64,000 nucleotides of DNA from Cyathus striatus (lineage: Eukaryota; Basidiomycota; Agaricomycetes; Agaricales; Nidulariaceae): the NCBI GenBank assembly GCA_025738555.1, contig JAOVFP010000020.1:1798001-1862000 (forward strand), given 5' to 3'. The notes beneath the pieces are model-generated. The model was not told the origin of the DNA. It worked only from the letters and a program-made list of their open reading frames with translations, and ran no database searches. Shown piece by piece: positions 1-12,020 of the stretch. Numbering within the stretch: the first letter of the stretch is position 1; every line of letters begins with the position of its first letter. Position numbers and translations under genes: made by a program.

Positions 1-2820
1 TGTACACCCAAAGGTACGAATGGTATGCACGTAGTCACCTAGTGCATGCCATTTGTATGTTGACAAGTTTAAAGTTCTCGGCTTCCTGGAAGATGAAGCA
101 GGCAGGGATTCAGTACCATTTCCTGCATGTTGATTTGAAGCTTGTTTTTGACAACTCCAAGCATCAGCTTCCTTAGGAAGCTCAAATGTAGTGAACTCGG
201 CACATGTAAAATCTCTAAATTTGCGCATCAGTTGCCCAAATTCCTTCATACATAGCTCCAAGTGACCAAGTGTAAAATCTGTATGAAGATGAAGCTTCGC
301 AAATGAGTGCCATTCTGCAGTGCGATATAGAAGCTTCATTAGATGGCTATTATGCGGCTCATCTAGAAGACCTTCAAAAGCAGGTATGGCGCACTATTAT
401 GTCAAGTATAAGCATTGATAATTGGTTTAAGATTTAACTTATGTACCTGAAGCAAATCTTCGAAGTCTCGTGCCGCAAGCTTTTTCATTTCTGAGGCATT
501 ATTAGCAAAATGTCGAATGGTATCTTTTCTGAAAGTAGGAGTTTCACGAAAGCTAATAAGGTATGTTAGAACAAAGTTAGAACTGAGTATGATTTAAATA
601 TGACAATTACCGTTTGTCAAGGATAGCCACCAAATGACCATCAGGTGCAGCAGCATAAAGTAGACGAATAAGGTGTGTAAAAAGCCCCTTCCAAATGCCC
701 AGCTTGAACTCATGCAGGAAGTCAACTACAAGCATTTTTGATATGTCAAAATTATTGCCTAGTCGATCCACAAAAGCATTCTAATACAAATAAGCAACCA
801 TCTTAATGACAAAAAGTGTAAGCTATACATACCACTGTAGGAACTGATGATGTTGGTTTTAACAAGGCATTTACAGCTGCTCCGCCAATTGGACGGGCCA
901 GCTTGTAAATAAATTCATGGCTTCATAGGACAATATCCATTAAAACCTTTCGGCCGTGACACAGACGGAACTTAATATCATATACCAGTCCCATTAAGTC
1001 CAGCTTAACTTTGGAAACCAAACAACGAGGGCAAGGACAAAGCCCTTTGTCACAGATGGTAGCAAGAAGAACTCTATTGAAGGATATCATTAGAAATGTT
1101 ATTAAGACGATAAAAAATAAAGAAATCACTTCTCTGGATAATCAGCTGAGTATGTAAAAATGCGAGGATAAACACGTTGCTCAATTCCATCGAAGCACAT
1201 AATAACTATGCCATATTTACAAGCATGTATGAACTCGTCATTGAGTAATATGTGCTAAACAGCATGCATAAGCTCACGGCGGCAATGAGTGAGGATATCC
1301 TTCTTCTGTTTACTCCACTTCGCATGAAATGTTGCTAACAAGTCTTGTAAGGAATCGGATATGGATGGAATATAAGCAACATGGTGACATGCTCCTGAGC
1401 TTGGCTGCGAGCGAGTATATTTGGAAAGGTTTCCAAAGAGCATATAAATTGGCCATAATTTCGCATTTCCAAAGTTTGTCAAGTGGGTGGCATCCGACCA
1501 GAACATAAGTGCAGCAACCACCTTTTCACGCTTACAATCAGGTTCGCTGGGTGGAACTGGAGCACACTGTACTCTGTCATGCTCTTCAATAAATGCATCA
1601 GAGTCATAGAGCTCAGAATATAATCTCTGGTCATTTTCAGCAGTTTGTGAAGTTTGGAAAAGCTTGTAAGGAGAAAAGTGGAATTTTGAGGCCAGTGGAT
1701 CAGTAAAGGCTGCCCTGATAACACCAACAAGGCTTCGGTAGTGAAGTCCAGGAATCATAAAAGTGTGTGCCGGCACATCTTTATCACCAGAGGGAACTTC
1801 AATAGGCACACTAACTTCTGTAAAAGAATCAAGCAATGGTGACTTCTTATCCGCATTATCAATTCTTTGATTTTCGCGATGAGCTGAGAAACCAGGAAGG
1901 TGTGATACATCGAAATCTGGGTGTAAAAGTACATCTTCCACTAGACGGTCCATTTCACCATCTGACTTCGTGGTTCCTCCACTGTTTTTCCAGTCCATAA
2001 GTAATGAAATACTTGTATTTTTGTGTACTGAATGTTCGTTTGGAATAGCAGGTGATATATTGACTGATTGATTGATGCGAGACGAAGAAAGCAAGTCATT
2101 AGATGTAACAAATGCATCTGGATCATGGGATGGTCGGTGAAGGTATTCATGCCATATGCCAAACGTATTCTTGAGTGTTCGTATGCGATCACGAACAATT
2201 AATATGACTCACTGAATGACACTTGGATTTGGTTCTTGTACTAGAATAGACTGAGGTGGCTCAGGAAGAATGTCTCAGTATCTCTGAGGCATATGTGTAC
2301 CCCTGCCTATACGAGTGATGCGGATTGGGGGAGATCATGGACGAGGGACTAAGCCAGGAGGTGATGTCAATGGTGAATAAGAAATCTCTGGCAATGGTAG
2401 CGGAATTGATTCTGGAGCTTCTAAATCAATAGTCATCGCGCCAGATATTTCAGCTTCTGAATCTACCATCACTCTGAACTAGAAATCAAATAACTAAATA
2501 AACAGTATATAAAACATATTGAGTGTACTAACCTGTTCTTGAGACACCTGTGCTTTTCGATTCTTTATCTCAAGCTGTTTCTTCTTCTTCGATGCAGCTA
2601 CAGATTGGCATAGAATATGTGCATGATCGGATGCTTTTTGAAACCCATCACATGATTTCTGATGAAGCTTGAGTGATTTGCTTGTCTCAAATCGTCCTGG
2701 GCAATGTGATGAACATTGAAATACCATTAATATTGTATATGCAACAGCAATGATACAAAAGAGTGTGCGCATGAATATGGAAAGTACAGTGAGAGGTGTA
2801 AAAGCTAGCACCAGCACCCC
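1..2820 (-). pseudogene. Plavaka-type DNA transposase, decayed and cut by window edge
   Basis: Reading the minus strand from about 2,820 down, an N-terminal C-x3-C...H-x4-C finger (about 2,640-2,715) is followed by a spacer and then by the long conserved body at 1,255-2,200. That body has the family phrases FHFSPYKLF, MFWSDATHLTNFG, KLWPIYMLFGNLSKYTR and HCRRELMHAV. Further on, TYSADYPEK, the Cys-rich CDKGLCPCPRCL stretch (about 1,020-1,080) and MLVVDFLHEFKLGIWK (about 690-750) are seen. Plavaka elements are basidiomycete cut-and-paste transposons related to the CACTA/KDZ groups. In-frame stops occur near 1,256, 2,216, 2,278 and 2,342, so the copy cannot make a full transposase. The 3' end lies before position 1. 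Family assignment rests on recognised motifs, not on a search. Confidence 0.8.
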
Positions 2821-2934
2821 TGTTCAATAACTTGGCTATGCTCCGGCATATGCCAGATTGGTAGTTGATGGCAGGGTTTTCACTTTGTGAACATACACGC
2901 AGATACAGATCACCCCCAATGCCGTTTCGTGAAT

Positions 2935-3158
2935 TGTGCTTCAGGTGGTACAACTGTATGCTCCTCGATCACATCCCAAGTGCAGACCTAATCTCCTCAT
3001 TTTGCAGTCTTCTTACCGCTGCACTCGGTCTTCCCATCGCTTACATCCAAACTCCGGGAACTGAGGGCACCGGAGGTATCTACCTATCCACAGGCAATAA
3101 CACCTACCTTCTAACCGCATGCCATGTTGTACTTCCACCTGAGCAGGAACCTAGCTAG
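2935..3158 (+). pseudogene. Trypsin-like serine peptidase domain fragment
   Basis: An open stretch ends at a stop near 3,156. It carries a phrase typical of an uncharacterised Agaricomycete family with a trypsin-like fold: SLLTAALGLPIAYIQ, then GTGGIYLSTG, then LLTACHVVLPP. The His of TACHV would be the catalytic histidine. No Asp or Ser part of the triad follows, and the frame closes after LPPEQEPS, so this is the N-terminal third of a domain at best. It sits 500 bp upstream of the DUF6698 gene in the same orientation. I treat it as a relic; the family call is from motif memory. Confidence 0.45.
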
Positions 3159-3296
3159 AACTTCAGTCTATGACATACTAAACATACCAGTTGAGATGGA
3201 GAATAGAATAACCATGATTATGGTGACGTATTTCGTTGGGTCATAGTTGTACAGAGAGTTAAGATCGGCGCTGTGAGCAAAAAGCACGGCCTTGGT

Positions 3297-3605
3297 CATA
3301 GCCGTAGTCATGGCCAATTGGTAGTTCCTACCCCTAATGTTATCAAACTATCAGCTAGTTTGATGAGTGACCATACCTATCAAATTCCTCCTACACTCTC
3401 CACCACTACAGACCTTGCATCAGTAACCATACCCAACCATGAGCAGAACAGCGGCTTAAAGAAAAGTATCGCATCGTCTGAATACATGCATAAACCGGCA
3501 GTACAATAGTAGCATGGAGCCATGGTCATGGCCAATTGGTAGTTCCTACCCCTAACATTAGAAAACTATTAGCCGATCCGATGAGCAACTGTACCTTTAA
3601 AAACC
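3297..3605 (+). repeat. Two direct repeats of about 88 bp (217-bp spacing)
   Basis: The segments at about 3,297-3,385 and 3,513-3,600 share CATGGCCAATTGGTAGTTCC and the flanking TACCCCTAA, ATGAG and TACCT blocks, with scattered substitutions. No protein is conserved between the copies. The second copy lies immediately upstream of the predicted DUF6698 start codon, in its presumed promoter. Confidence 0.7.
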
Positions 3606-3665
3606 CAAATCTCTGAATCTTGCTTTCCTTCCCTCCACTCCACTGCCCTTATTCCTGCACATACC

Positions 3666-6026
3666 ATGTCACACATTCGTGAAGCCCCAGACAACGACTC
3701 CGAGCCTGACAGTGGCCTGCTACCTTCAGACATAGAGCTTGTGAAGTACAAGCAACTCTATTCATCTTTATCTCAGCAAGTGACCGAATGGGAAAGGTCT
3801 AAAAAGCGAACCAAGTAAGTATCATTGCACACTACATTGAAACTATGACTTACCAAAGACAGAACACCATCCACCTCCACACTTGGGAGAGGCATCCGTA
3901 AAACAGTCACTCTTTTTGGGAACTTACAAGAAGTTACTAGGAATAACAATCTTCATGAACTTGCTGAGAACGGCGATGGAGATGATGATGATGACGCTTT
4001 TCTAGCTGGTCTGAGGCAAGAACAGGTTGCAGCGATTAAACACGAGTAATGTCAAATCTCACCTTGTATTTGGATTTGTTTGACATTGACATAATCCTTC
4101 TAGTCATGCTCGTGATCATAGGGCCTTTCAAATTCTGCACCGCTTGATACCAGGATTTGATAAGACTCTTGGCGATTTCTCCAACTGCGAGCAACTTCAT
4201 GCATTCTTTTCCATGGTAAGTTATTAAGATTGGTTTACATTTATCTTTGAGCTGATGCAATATTAATATATAGCTTGAGAAAAGTGCCAACGATGCATGG
4301 GCCCATGACACTAAGGAGCTCAAGGTCGTCGTCATCAATTTCATAAACAAAGAGCTCAAGCCCATTCCTCTTATTGATGCCTCAGACTGCTCTAGTCTTG
4401 GCCTTCAGAACGGGCATATTGGATACCTCATCTGCCCGGTGGATATTGATTGGGAGGATGAACAGTAAGTACTCATTTCAGTTGTATGTCTTGTATACAT
4501 CACTTACCTTTAATCTGTGTTGAATAGGATTCGAGACCGAGTTAGGTCAGGAGAACACCCTAGCTATTCACTTGGCCGAAACTTCTTCTGTCAGCTTTTG
4601 TACCGCAAATACATATACTACCCAGAAGATATTGAGGCTGGATTTCTCAGGAGTGACCTATTAGTAATGGTATGTGCCGCCCAACATATCAGTTAAACTG
4701 GCTACTCACTTTGCTCATAGGCATTTATGCACATATTCACCTCTCCTTCATCTGCAAAATGTTTCACTGCAGACGAGGGAGGTGATGCCGATGCTGAGAA
4801 TCCCCAACCTGCCAAGTCAAGAAAGGTCAAGGGCTCGAACCGCCAGGGTGTTGCCTCCTTGCTCAACATGAAATCTGTAACACCAAGGTCTATTGCATAT
4901 ATTTGCACCCAGGTGTGCAGTTCTCTATCATTTTTTATTGGTTTCAAACTGATAACATTGATACACTGTAGGTTCATTACTCATTGTCTAGTTCTGCATC
5001 CTGGACAGTTGAGCATGAAGGGTTCAACTACCAAGCCTTCTACAATTTTATAGTAGATTACCTTGAGAACACATCTACAGTGCGAGAGAAGCTTCATGTA
5101 CAAGCCCTTATGGCTTGGTGGAATTGGTATGCACACTTCTATTCAACTATTTTAACCGTGTATGTTTTGCTAAATTCTTCCTGTTGTAGCCAAATCTTTC
5201 CCCATTCGTCTTTCGCTGTTGCCCCTTTTGTCACGACCGTGCCCCTAGCCTGACTTGGCGGCGGAGTACGAGAGGGTGACTGCGGAGAAACGAGGGGTGA
5301 GTAATAGACGAAGGCGGAGAACGACAACTCAGGGGTAGGACTTCGGCTTCAGCTTATATGCTGCGCCCCTGGGATTCCCGGTCCTGGATTTCGGAGTAAG
5401 GGCAAGCCCTTCGGAGAAGACGAGAGATGGAAGACGAGAGGTGTAACTCAAGTCAGACGAAAGGGTGAGGACGTAGTTCAATACGAAAGGGTGAGGACGT
5501 AGTTCAATACGAAACTAAAGTCTAAGTACAAATCGAGTACTACTTAAATACTAGAGACTCGGAGTAAGTAAAGGCCGCTGGCCAAGGCCAGCGGAGAAGT
5601 ACGGTCAGGGTAGGTGTACGTAGAATGAAGACTATAACTAATTAAACATAATAAAACACGTCGGAGAAGTGAGCGCATATGGCGGTGTAAAGTAAAACTG
5701 ATAGTGGTGCACTTAAGAATGATAAGTGACTCACTATGAGATGTATACTACATTACTGAGGGGATAACTCAGTAGAACGGAAGAAAGGAAGCGAGAGTAA
5801 TCTATGTACAGTAATCAATAAGTAATATTAAGAACGTAATCAAAGTCCGGAGTAAACAAAGGAAAAGGCGGAGTAAAGCATAGGAGTCCGGAGGTAGGCG
5901 ATACGGGATATGACACCTTTGAACATGATGTCCACATCTTTAGACATGCTTCATGCACAGAGGGACCGCCGTGAGCGTGCACAGATAACTGCTTCTTGTG
6001 CTGGCCTGGGACATATGGCTACTTAG
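3666..6026 (+). pseudogene. DUF6698-family protein gene, last exon split by a solo LTR
   Basis: Eight exons fit by frame and splice sites: 3666-3814, 3863-4045, 4104-4215, 4274-4464, 4528-4669, 4721-4912, 4972-5126, and 5190-5228 resuming at 5921-6026. Diagnostic DUF6698 phrases are GFDKTLGDFSNCEQLHAFF (exon 3), GYLICPVDIDWED (exon 4), GFLRSDLLVM (exon 5), FTSPSSAK and VTPRSIAYI (exon 6), and FNYQAFYNFIVDYLE with WWN (exon 7). The family is common in Agaricomycetes and has no known function. The LTR at 5229-5915 interrupts exon 8. Without it the frame runs on for 35 more codons to a TAG at 6,024, so the gene was intact before insertion. With it, translation enters the LTR and stops after about ten codons, replacing the C-terminal tail. 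A shortened protein could still be made. Confidence 0.82.
5229..5915. mobile_element. Solo LTR, 687 bp, with CCTTT target duplication
   Basis: The segment begins TGTCACGACC and ends ATATGACA, the TG...CA form of a long terminal repeat. It is flanked by perfect 5-bp duplications, CCTTT at 5224-5228 and 5916-5920. There is no internal retrotransposon sequence, so this is a solo LTR left by recombination between two LTRs. A 26-bp unit is repeated in tandem inside (5457-5508). The motif TACTTAAATACTA near 5,550 looks like a TATA region. CpG content is high, unlike the DNA just downstream, which suggests a young insertion. It splits the DUF6698 gene. Confidence 0.92.
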
Positions 6027-6559
6027 TTTTATTTATGTAGTACTTACGATGTCTGACAATGTTTATGGTACTATTATTAAAACTATTTGAAATTTCGAAC
6101 TATCATCATCCTGGAGCCATAAGTACAATTGAATATCTGTGTTGTAATGAAGCTCCGCTTTCATGTCTTCCAAATAAAATAAAATCAAACTTGTGCTAAA
6201 CCCATAACATCAAGTTAAACTTGTGCTAAACCCGTAACATCAAGTTAAACTCATGCTAAAGCAATAACATTACAATATTCTTGTCATATCGCAATAATAC
6301 TTAGTATACCTCATGCACAGGCTATAACATTACCATGGCTTCATCATACAAAAATAATAGCACAACCAATTCGTTATATTACAATAATATCAAATACCAT
6401 GTATGAGGACAATAAAATAGGATACTTGACTTATAACTCCCTACAATATTATAACACGATCACATTGATTATAAAAACTATGGTGCAGGATGATGGAAAA
6501 TAATCAATTATGATTTCAGTTATAATATGTTGGCAACTCATGATGATTGTGAACAAGCA
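6027..6559. other. AT-rich spacer, no gene; 30-bp tandem repeat at 6187-6276
   Basis: This stretch follows the DUF6698 stop. I see no coding signal. Three imperfect 30-bp units based on ACTTGTGCTAAACCC lie at 6187-6216, 6217-6246 and 6247-6276. The 5' end of the downstream hAT element should lie somewhere here or has been lost; I could not find its terminal repeat. Confidence 0.6.
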
Positions 6560-9240
6560 TGATCAATGATATTGAATCATCCAATTCGCCCGGATTTAAT
6601 GATGATTACAGTGCACATGGAAGCCAATGAGCCAATAAGATTCTCTATTCCCTTCTGTGTTGCTCACCCTAAAAAGTGTCGTAAAATTGGCAACAAATTG
6701 GATCCTGCAATGCAACAGGAATTCAATGAGGACTTCTGCACAATTGTTACATACTGATTCTCTTCCTACTGGGAAACAAATGTGAAGACACCCAGAGGGT
6801 GTGGGAGAACTGTAATGGAAACCTGAAGTGAGTATGGGTGTGGAATGTAGAGCAGGGTGCAGAAAGAACCATGGCTTCAGCATATGTGCTGCGCTGTCTG
6901 GATATCCCCAGGAAATGGTTTGTATTTTGCGGAAGACAATATAAGACAAAGAAAGACATTCCAGAGTATAAGACAAGGCTTCGCCACTACACTAGGTAGC
7001 AGGAGAGAAACCTGAAGGAAAACCTGGAGCAGGTTTCAGAACTTAAGAGTAGGAAGAAGTGTATGAGGTTTATATAAATACTGAAGACTACTTATACTAA
7101 GTAGGAACCTGTAGGTACAAATGTAGAAGTATAATACTAAGTAGAAGTCAAAGGAGTAAGTAGGAAATGAAGTCTGGGAAAAGCGGAGTAGGGGCGCAAA
7201 TGACATGCTCAGAATGAAGAATAAGGAACTAATCTACAAAGGCCATAATGAAACATACAAGTAGGAATGGAAGAGAGGAGTAATATAATGATGACACAGT
7301 GAGACTGTCATAAGAGAAACTATGTATCCGGGATACCTGATAGAAAACCCAATGGGTTCCAGGTATGTTCCTGGGCAGGAACATTGGGAAGTGTAAACCT
7401 GTAGTGGGTACATTCTGGGAACAGACTGGGTATTTTCAATGGTCACATGGGAACCTTTGGTAATGTCAGCAAGGTTTATCTGGACATGGATATAACAACA
7501 ATGCTTATCGCAACAGGAACACCATGGAACTATGCCAATAGCAATATTGTGTGTGCTTTCTATGGGAAATGGGTTCCAGGTGCTGTAGTGCCTGATCAAA
7601 GGACACTTGCTGGTCTTATTCTTACAAAATTAGCTACAAATGTCAAGAACAAGATGAAAGTTCAACTTTCTGGAAAGCTTGCAATGGGCCAATGTGATGG
7701 ATGGAAAGATATTGCAAAGCACTCTATTATCACTTCAATAATAACCATTGACACACAGGTGTTTAAATAGTACTTATTATTTGTTCAAGATTTAGTAGGG
7801 CTAATGAAAGAATATTATAGGTGCACCTTTTACAAATTCATAATGTGTCCTCTTGCCCAAAAACTGGAGATGAGTTGCTTAAACTTGTGCTTGATGATAT
7901 GAACTATGCCAAGACCATAATTGGTGTCTCAGTAATTGCTTGGTGTTCTGATGATGGTGGTGACTCAAGAAAAATGCACTGCTTGCTCCAGGATGTGAAG
8001 CCATCATTAATTGTGATCCTATGTTGGGTGCATCAAATTTACTTAACTGTTGGAGATTTTCTGTGACTGAAAATTCCTGCAGTTGCATGTGGTCCAAATG
8101 CAATAGAGGTAATAAAATGGTTTAACTCACATAGTATTGCTTTAGGGAAGCTGAACTTGGAACAATCCACAACTGGAGATGGAAAAGTTCTCACACTTGT
8201 ACTTCCAGTTATCATGTGCTGGACAGCACATTACTGTGCTCTGCACTGTTTACTGGAAATTCAAGACTCAGTAAAATCCTGCTGGATAAAACATAAATTG
8301 GTTCTTATATCCTGTGCTGGCACAAAAGCAGAAGCCAAAGCTAAGGCTTTAGAAATTCAATCTATAGTTGAAAATCAGCATTTTTGAAAAGAAGTTCGAC
8401 TGTATGTGCTAATTTACAATATTTCACATATTATCAATAACAACCTTAACTTCAAATAGAATAAAAGAGCTTCTAGAGCCATTCACAATCACATCAAATA
8501 TACTGCAAGCTCCCGGTGCACATCTGTATCATGTCTTGCTTACACTTGCAAATCTATTCTGCATTTACTCCAATCCACAAATTGATGGTGAAATATGTGA
8601 AGGAATTCATATGAGCCTTGAGAAGTGATGGGCAAAAGCTGATCAAAATGTTTTTATTGCAGCAGTGGTTTTAAACCTGTACCTCTGTGACAACTGCTTT
8701 GCACATGGACCACAGGACTTAACATGTGTCAGTCTCTTTAATATTGTGAAAACTATCTGCCATTGTATCTTTCCAGATAAAGCTCCCACAGGCACAGAGT
8801 TTTACTGTGCCTTCATGGATTATCTCAACTCTGAAGAGGAGTATCATCCAGAATGGATGCATTTAGAAGAACTAAAAGAGATGGCCGATAGAGAGGTGAG
8901 TTACACCATCCAACTTGAACCATTGCACAACAAAAGATCAGACAGACTTATGAATCTTATGATCACTTCCAGGATTGCGAAGTTGACCTTGTAAAGGTCT
9001 GGAAAGGGATTGATACATGTGAAAAATCTGGACACAATTTACTTACCTTATGTGCCATTCAAATTCTCAGTGTGGTAGCAAATTCTGCCAGTTGTGAGTG
9101 CCTTTTCAGCAAGATGGACTGGGTACATTCAAAGCAACAAAACAAGTTGAAGGTTGAAAATGTAAAGCATGCTGTACTGGTATGCTCCCACATCAAGCAT
9201 GAGGAAAATAAAGGTGGTGTAGGACCCAATTGAAAGAAGC
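6560..9240 (+). pseudogene. hAT-superfamily transposase, interrupted by solo LTR and stops
   Basis: Recognisable blocks in order: FCTxxLIATGTPWNYANS with VPGAVVPDQRTLAG (6,735 and 7,500-7,620); GQCDGWKDIAKHS (about 7,690); VIAWCSDDGGDSRK and CWVHQIYLTVGDFL (7,930-8,066), the catalytic-core region; IKWFNSHSIALG (about 8,115); and the C-terminal dimerisation region LSVVANSASCECLFS (about 9,070-9,110), which is the hAT signature. Stops fall near 8,066, 8,386 and 8,628, and an apparent intron near 8,895 may separate the last block. A solo LTR (6745-7497) splits the first block; removing it and one ACAAT copy restores the frame exactly. A further open frame, 9,255-9,596, is Ser/Pro/Thr-rich and may be a tail or chance. 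The N-terminal BED finger was not found. Confidence 0.85.
6745..7497. mobile_element. Solo LTR copy 1 (TGTTA...TAACA family), ACAAT duplication
   Basis: The 753-bp segment starts TGTTACATACTG and ends GGATATAACA. It is flanked by perfect 5-bp repeats ACAAT at 6740-6744 and 7498-7502. Two further copies of the same LTR lie at 13168-13921 and 13969-14723. It disrupts the hAT transposase reading frame, so it is younger than that element. No gag-pol sequence of this family is present in the window. Confidence 0.93.
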
Positions 9241-9779
9241 ACAAGTTTGGACAGGTGGATGACTCCTCAAACTCCTCAAGGAGCAAAGAGCAGATTCACA
9301 GAATATCTAGTATATTGGAAGAAAACACTATATCATTTACAAATCTATCTGATCAACTGATCAGAGATGCTGAAGCATGCAAGGAGGAAACAGAAACACC
9401 ATGCTTACCTGACACAGAAACTCCTAGCTTTACCCTCACAGCCCCACAGAATGAATCACAGTATGTTCCCCAGCCCCTAGTTCCCACTGCTCCCCTCCCC
9501 TTCAAACCATGCAAGACCCTCAAGATCTCAACCATGAAAGACTTGCATCTCACTGAAGGACTTGTTTTGCCATCCAGATTCAGGTGGCAATTATGACATT
9601 ATGGATTACTATTGGAAAGGAGGGGTGAGAGTCACCAATACTGAAGTGGAAGTATATGAAGAAGCAATGTTGGATTTGATAGTAGGGGAGGGCGAAGATG
9701 GTGATAGTGATGTTGAAGGACAGCATGCAGGCCATTAATGGCACTGCAGCTACATTGATGCATTGACTGTGATGTGATG

Positions 9780-9887
9780 TAATAGTCTTGACCATACATG
9801 ACCAATCTGACCAATATTTGGTCAAGTATACAAATTTGACCAACCCATTTGTAAAACTCAGTCCAACCATGGGTCATGACACCACTG
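9780..9887 (+). repeat. hAT 3' terminal inverted repeat with TGACCA subterminal motifs
   Basis: The segment ends GGGTCATGACACCACTG (9871-9887). Its reverse complement begins CAGTGGTGTCATGACCC, a form expected of hAT termini. In the 90 bp before it the hexamer TGACCA or its complement TGGTCA recurs at least five times (about 9,790-9,845), like the subterminal transposase-binding repeats of hAT elements. It lies downstream of the transposase and in the right orientation. The matching 5' end was not found, so the 8-bp target duplication could not be tested. Confidence 0.6.
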
Positions 9888-9899
9888 CTCAGGAGCAAT

Positions 9900-11140
9900 G
9901 TAGCTCTTGATGGTCAACATTTGTTGAGCTAGATATCAAGCTATATGTCTTGTTCAAGACCCCACAGAGATCACAGGCTCATCTACTCTGAAAGGAAGCT
10001 GGCTCTCTTTCACAATGGTATCTATTGGATCATCATATGACACAATGTTGTTTTGGTTCCTTGTATGATATATTCTTGTATGTATGCTATTGGACATGCA
10101 TTGCATGTAGCATTGTAGGGGTTGACAATGATCAAAGGGGACATATGACTGCAAGTTGAGTGTCTTGTGTACCCTATCTTCCTCTCCATCCTCAGCAGTC
10201 TTCCCTCACAGTTGAATGCATCCCATGACAAAAATGTTATGATAACTCTATGTATAAACATGTTTGTATGTCGATCTTTCAGTATACAATTGAGACTGTT
10301 TGATCTATTTCTCTTGATAATCAATCAATGTCCTTTTTTGATGATCTTGTCCTACTGCATTTGTTGACACTAGTCTATTCTGAGGACATGTTATGATGGT
10401 ACTCCTTTCCTATTGCTGCTGAACAAATTTTTCTCAGGTGGTTGAGATGTGTGATCACCTTTTATGTATATGATTCTTGTAAATGCAAATGGCATATCAA
10501 GGGTAATTACATGTGTTGATTATTGATGACATTACTTAGGACTCTCTTCCTGAAGTGAGAGTTTATTGCGAAGTAACTTAATCACTCATTGATTCAGTCA
10601 TAACATTTGTGCTAAGAGAGGTGCCTCTCTCACTACTTTTGCTTTGGTGTACTGCCAGCTGAAGTGCTCTTCTCGAGTTGGTGGCCTATTACGAGCCTCT
10701 TTACCCCCCCCCCCCCGATGGTCACCTCAGACAACTTCATGAAAATAAGAAGCTAGTAGATCTGTCACAAGTATGACAAGCAGTGTGATGATTCTATTTC
10801 AGTCATACCTAACTATAGTACCATCTGCTAATCAGCATGTCCATTCTTCCCAATGAACCAACCATATTCAATGTTCTGTTTCTTAATGACATTCAGTTTG
10901 CAAAGTGGCATTCCTGGTTTTATCATGGCACAGCACATCACCAACTTGGGATAAGAATATCTAATTGTATAACAGATGCACCACTTCACTGCCATCTCTC
11001 AATTAGTCTTTATCTGAGAGTGTATCAAACCTTGTCAGACATTAATAGAATACATGTAGTAGCCAGGTAGTTTCATATATATACACTACATTTTTCTTTG
11101 GCTTATTCCCCTATCCTATGCAAACATCTGACCTGCTCTC
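9900..11140. other. CpG-poor spacer without a recognisable gene
   Basis: No conserved frame was found on either strand. The short open frames are unconserved and in mutually overlapping frames. A run of about 14 C residues lies at about 10,704-10,717. CpG is nearly absent: only one CpG occurs between 9,601 and 10,020. The segment between the hAT 3' end and the NACHT pseudogene is probably old decayed mobile DNA. Confidence 0.6.
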
Positions 11141-11146
11141 TTAAAC

Positions 11147-12020
11147 ATGGCATTCACCAATGCAAATAACTTTGTGGTCAACAAAGCAATTTTCAATGAT
11201 GTTGGAGGAGATCAGAATAACATATATAATAATTATGGGCAAGGCTACAGCCCTGAATTGGAGAAGAAACTGAAACCTGTGGAAAGAGAAGGAAAATTTC
11301 CACACCCATGCATGGAGGGAACCCAACAAGACATTTTTTCGGACATTGATACATGGCTTGATGATACCCATAAGTCTACTTACCAACTTCAGGAGTGGAG
11401 ACATTATTCATTTGGAATTGTTTCTGGTTGTAGGTCCTGAAACACCAAATATAATGTGGATTGATAGTGCACCTGGTGCTGGAAAATTTGCCATTGCCTC
11501 ATCCTTGGTATCTAAATTAAAACTAAAAGGAACTCTTGGGGCATATGTCTTCTTTAGAAGAGGTGATGAAAACTTGAATAAACCAACTGCTGTCTGGAAT
11601 ACAATTGCTTACGATCTGGCTTACTATGACAATGGGATTAAACATACAATTCAGAAATATGTCAGAAAGCCAGCATTTAATCCATATGACATTGAATTAA
11701 ACTTCAAAGGTCTTATTCAAGATCCATTAACAAAATATCTAAGTATGGCAGGTACACTCAGAAAGAAGATTCCAGTCATTGTAATTGATGCTTTGGATGA
11801 ATGTGACTTTTCTGGTGTAGTGACAACCAGGTATTGCCAAAAACTTGCAACCCTCTGGTAAAATGGAGCAACCCTGAAAATAAAAACATGAAATTAATAT
11901 TTACAAGTTGCAATATCAGGTTACCATCAGAGTTTATGAATATCCAGCTGTGCCACCACATAAAACTTGAGACCAGTGATGATACATCAACTTCAACAAA
12001 TAAAGATATTGAAAAATAAT
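11147..12020 (+). pseudogene. NACHT/STAND (NLR-like) NTPase, broken
   Basis: The N-terminus FNDVGGDQNNIYNNY is the usual lead-in of Agaricomycete NACHT proteins, followed by CMEGTQQDIFSDIDTWL. After a frame change near 11,372-11,433 (possibly a damaged intron) come NIMWIDSAPGAGKFAIASS, the Walker A region, and KIPVIVIDALDECD (about 11,780), the Walker B region. The P-loop Ser/Thr is replaced by Phe (GAGKFA). A further frame change near 11,825 leads to KLIFTSCNIRLP, the sensor-like strand, and then stops. NACHT proteins of this type are signalling ATPases in fungal heterokaryon incompatibility and defence. The loss of the P-loop Ser/Thr and several frame breaks indicate a dead gene. Confidence 0.8.

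Noticed and set aside
9255..9596. 113-codon Ser/Thr/Pro-rich frame as a separate gene
   Set aside because: It follows the hAT stop directly, has no conserved motif, and is better explained as transposase tail or chance.
10704..10717. Poly-C run as a regulatory or assembly-relevant feature
   Set aside because: A single homopolymer in decayed DNA; length may be a sequencing artefact.
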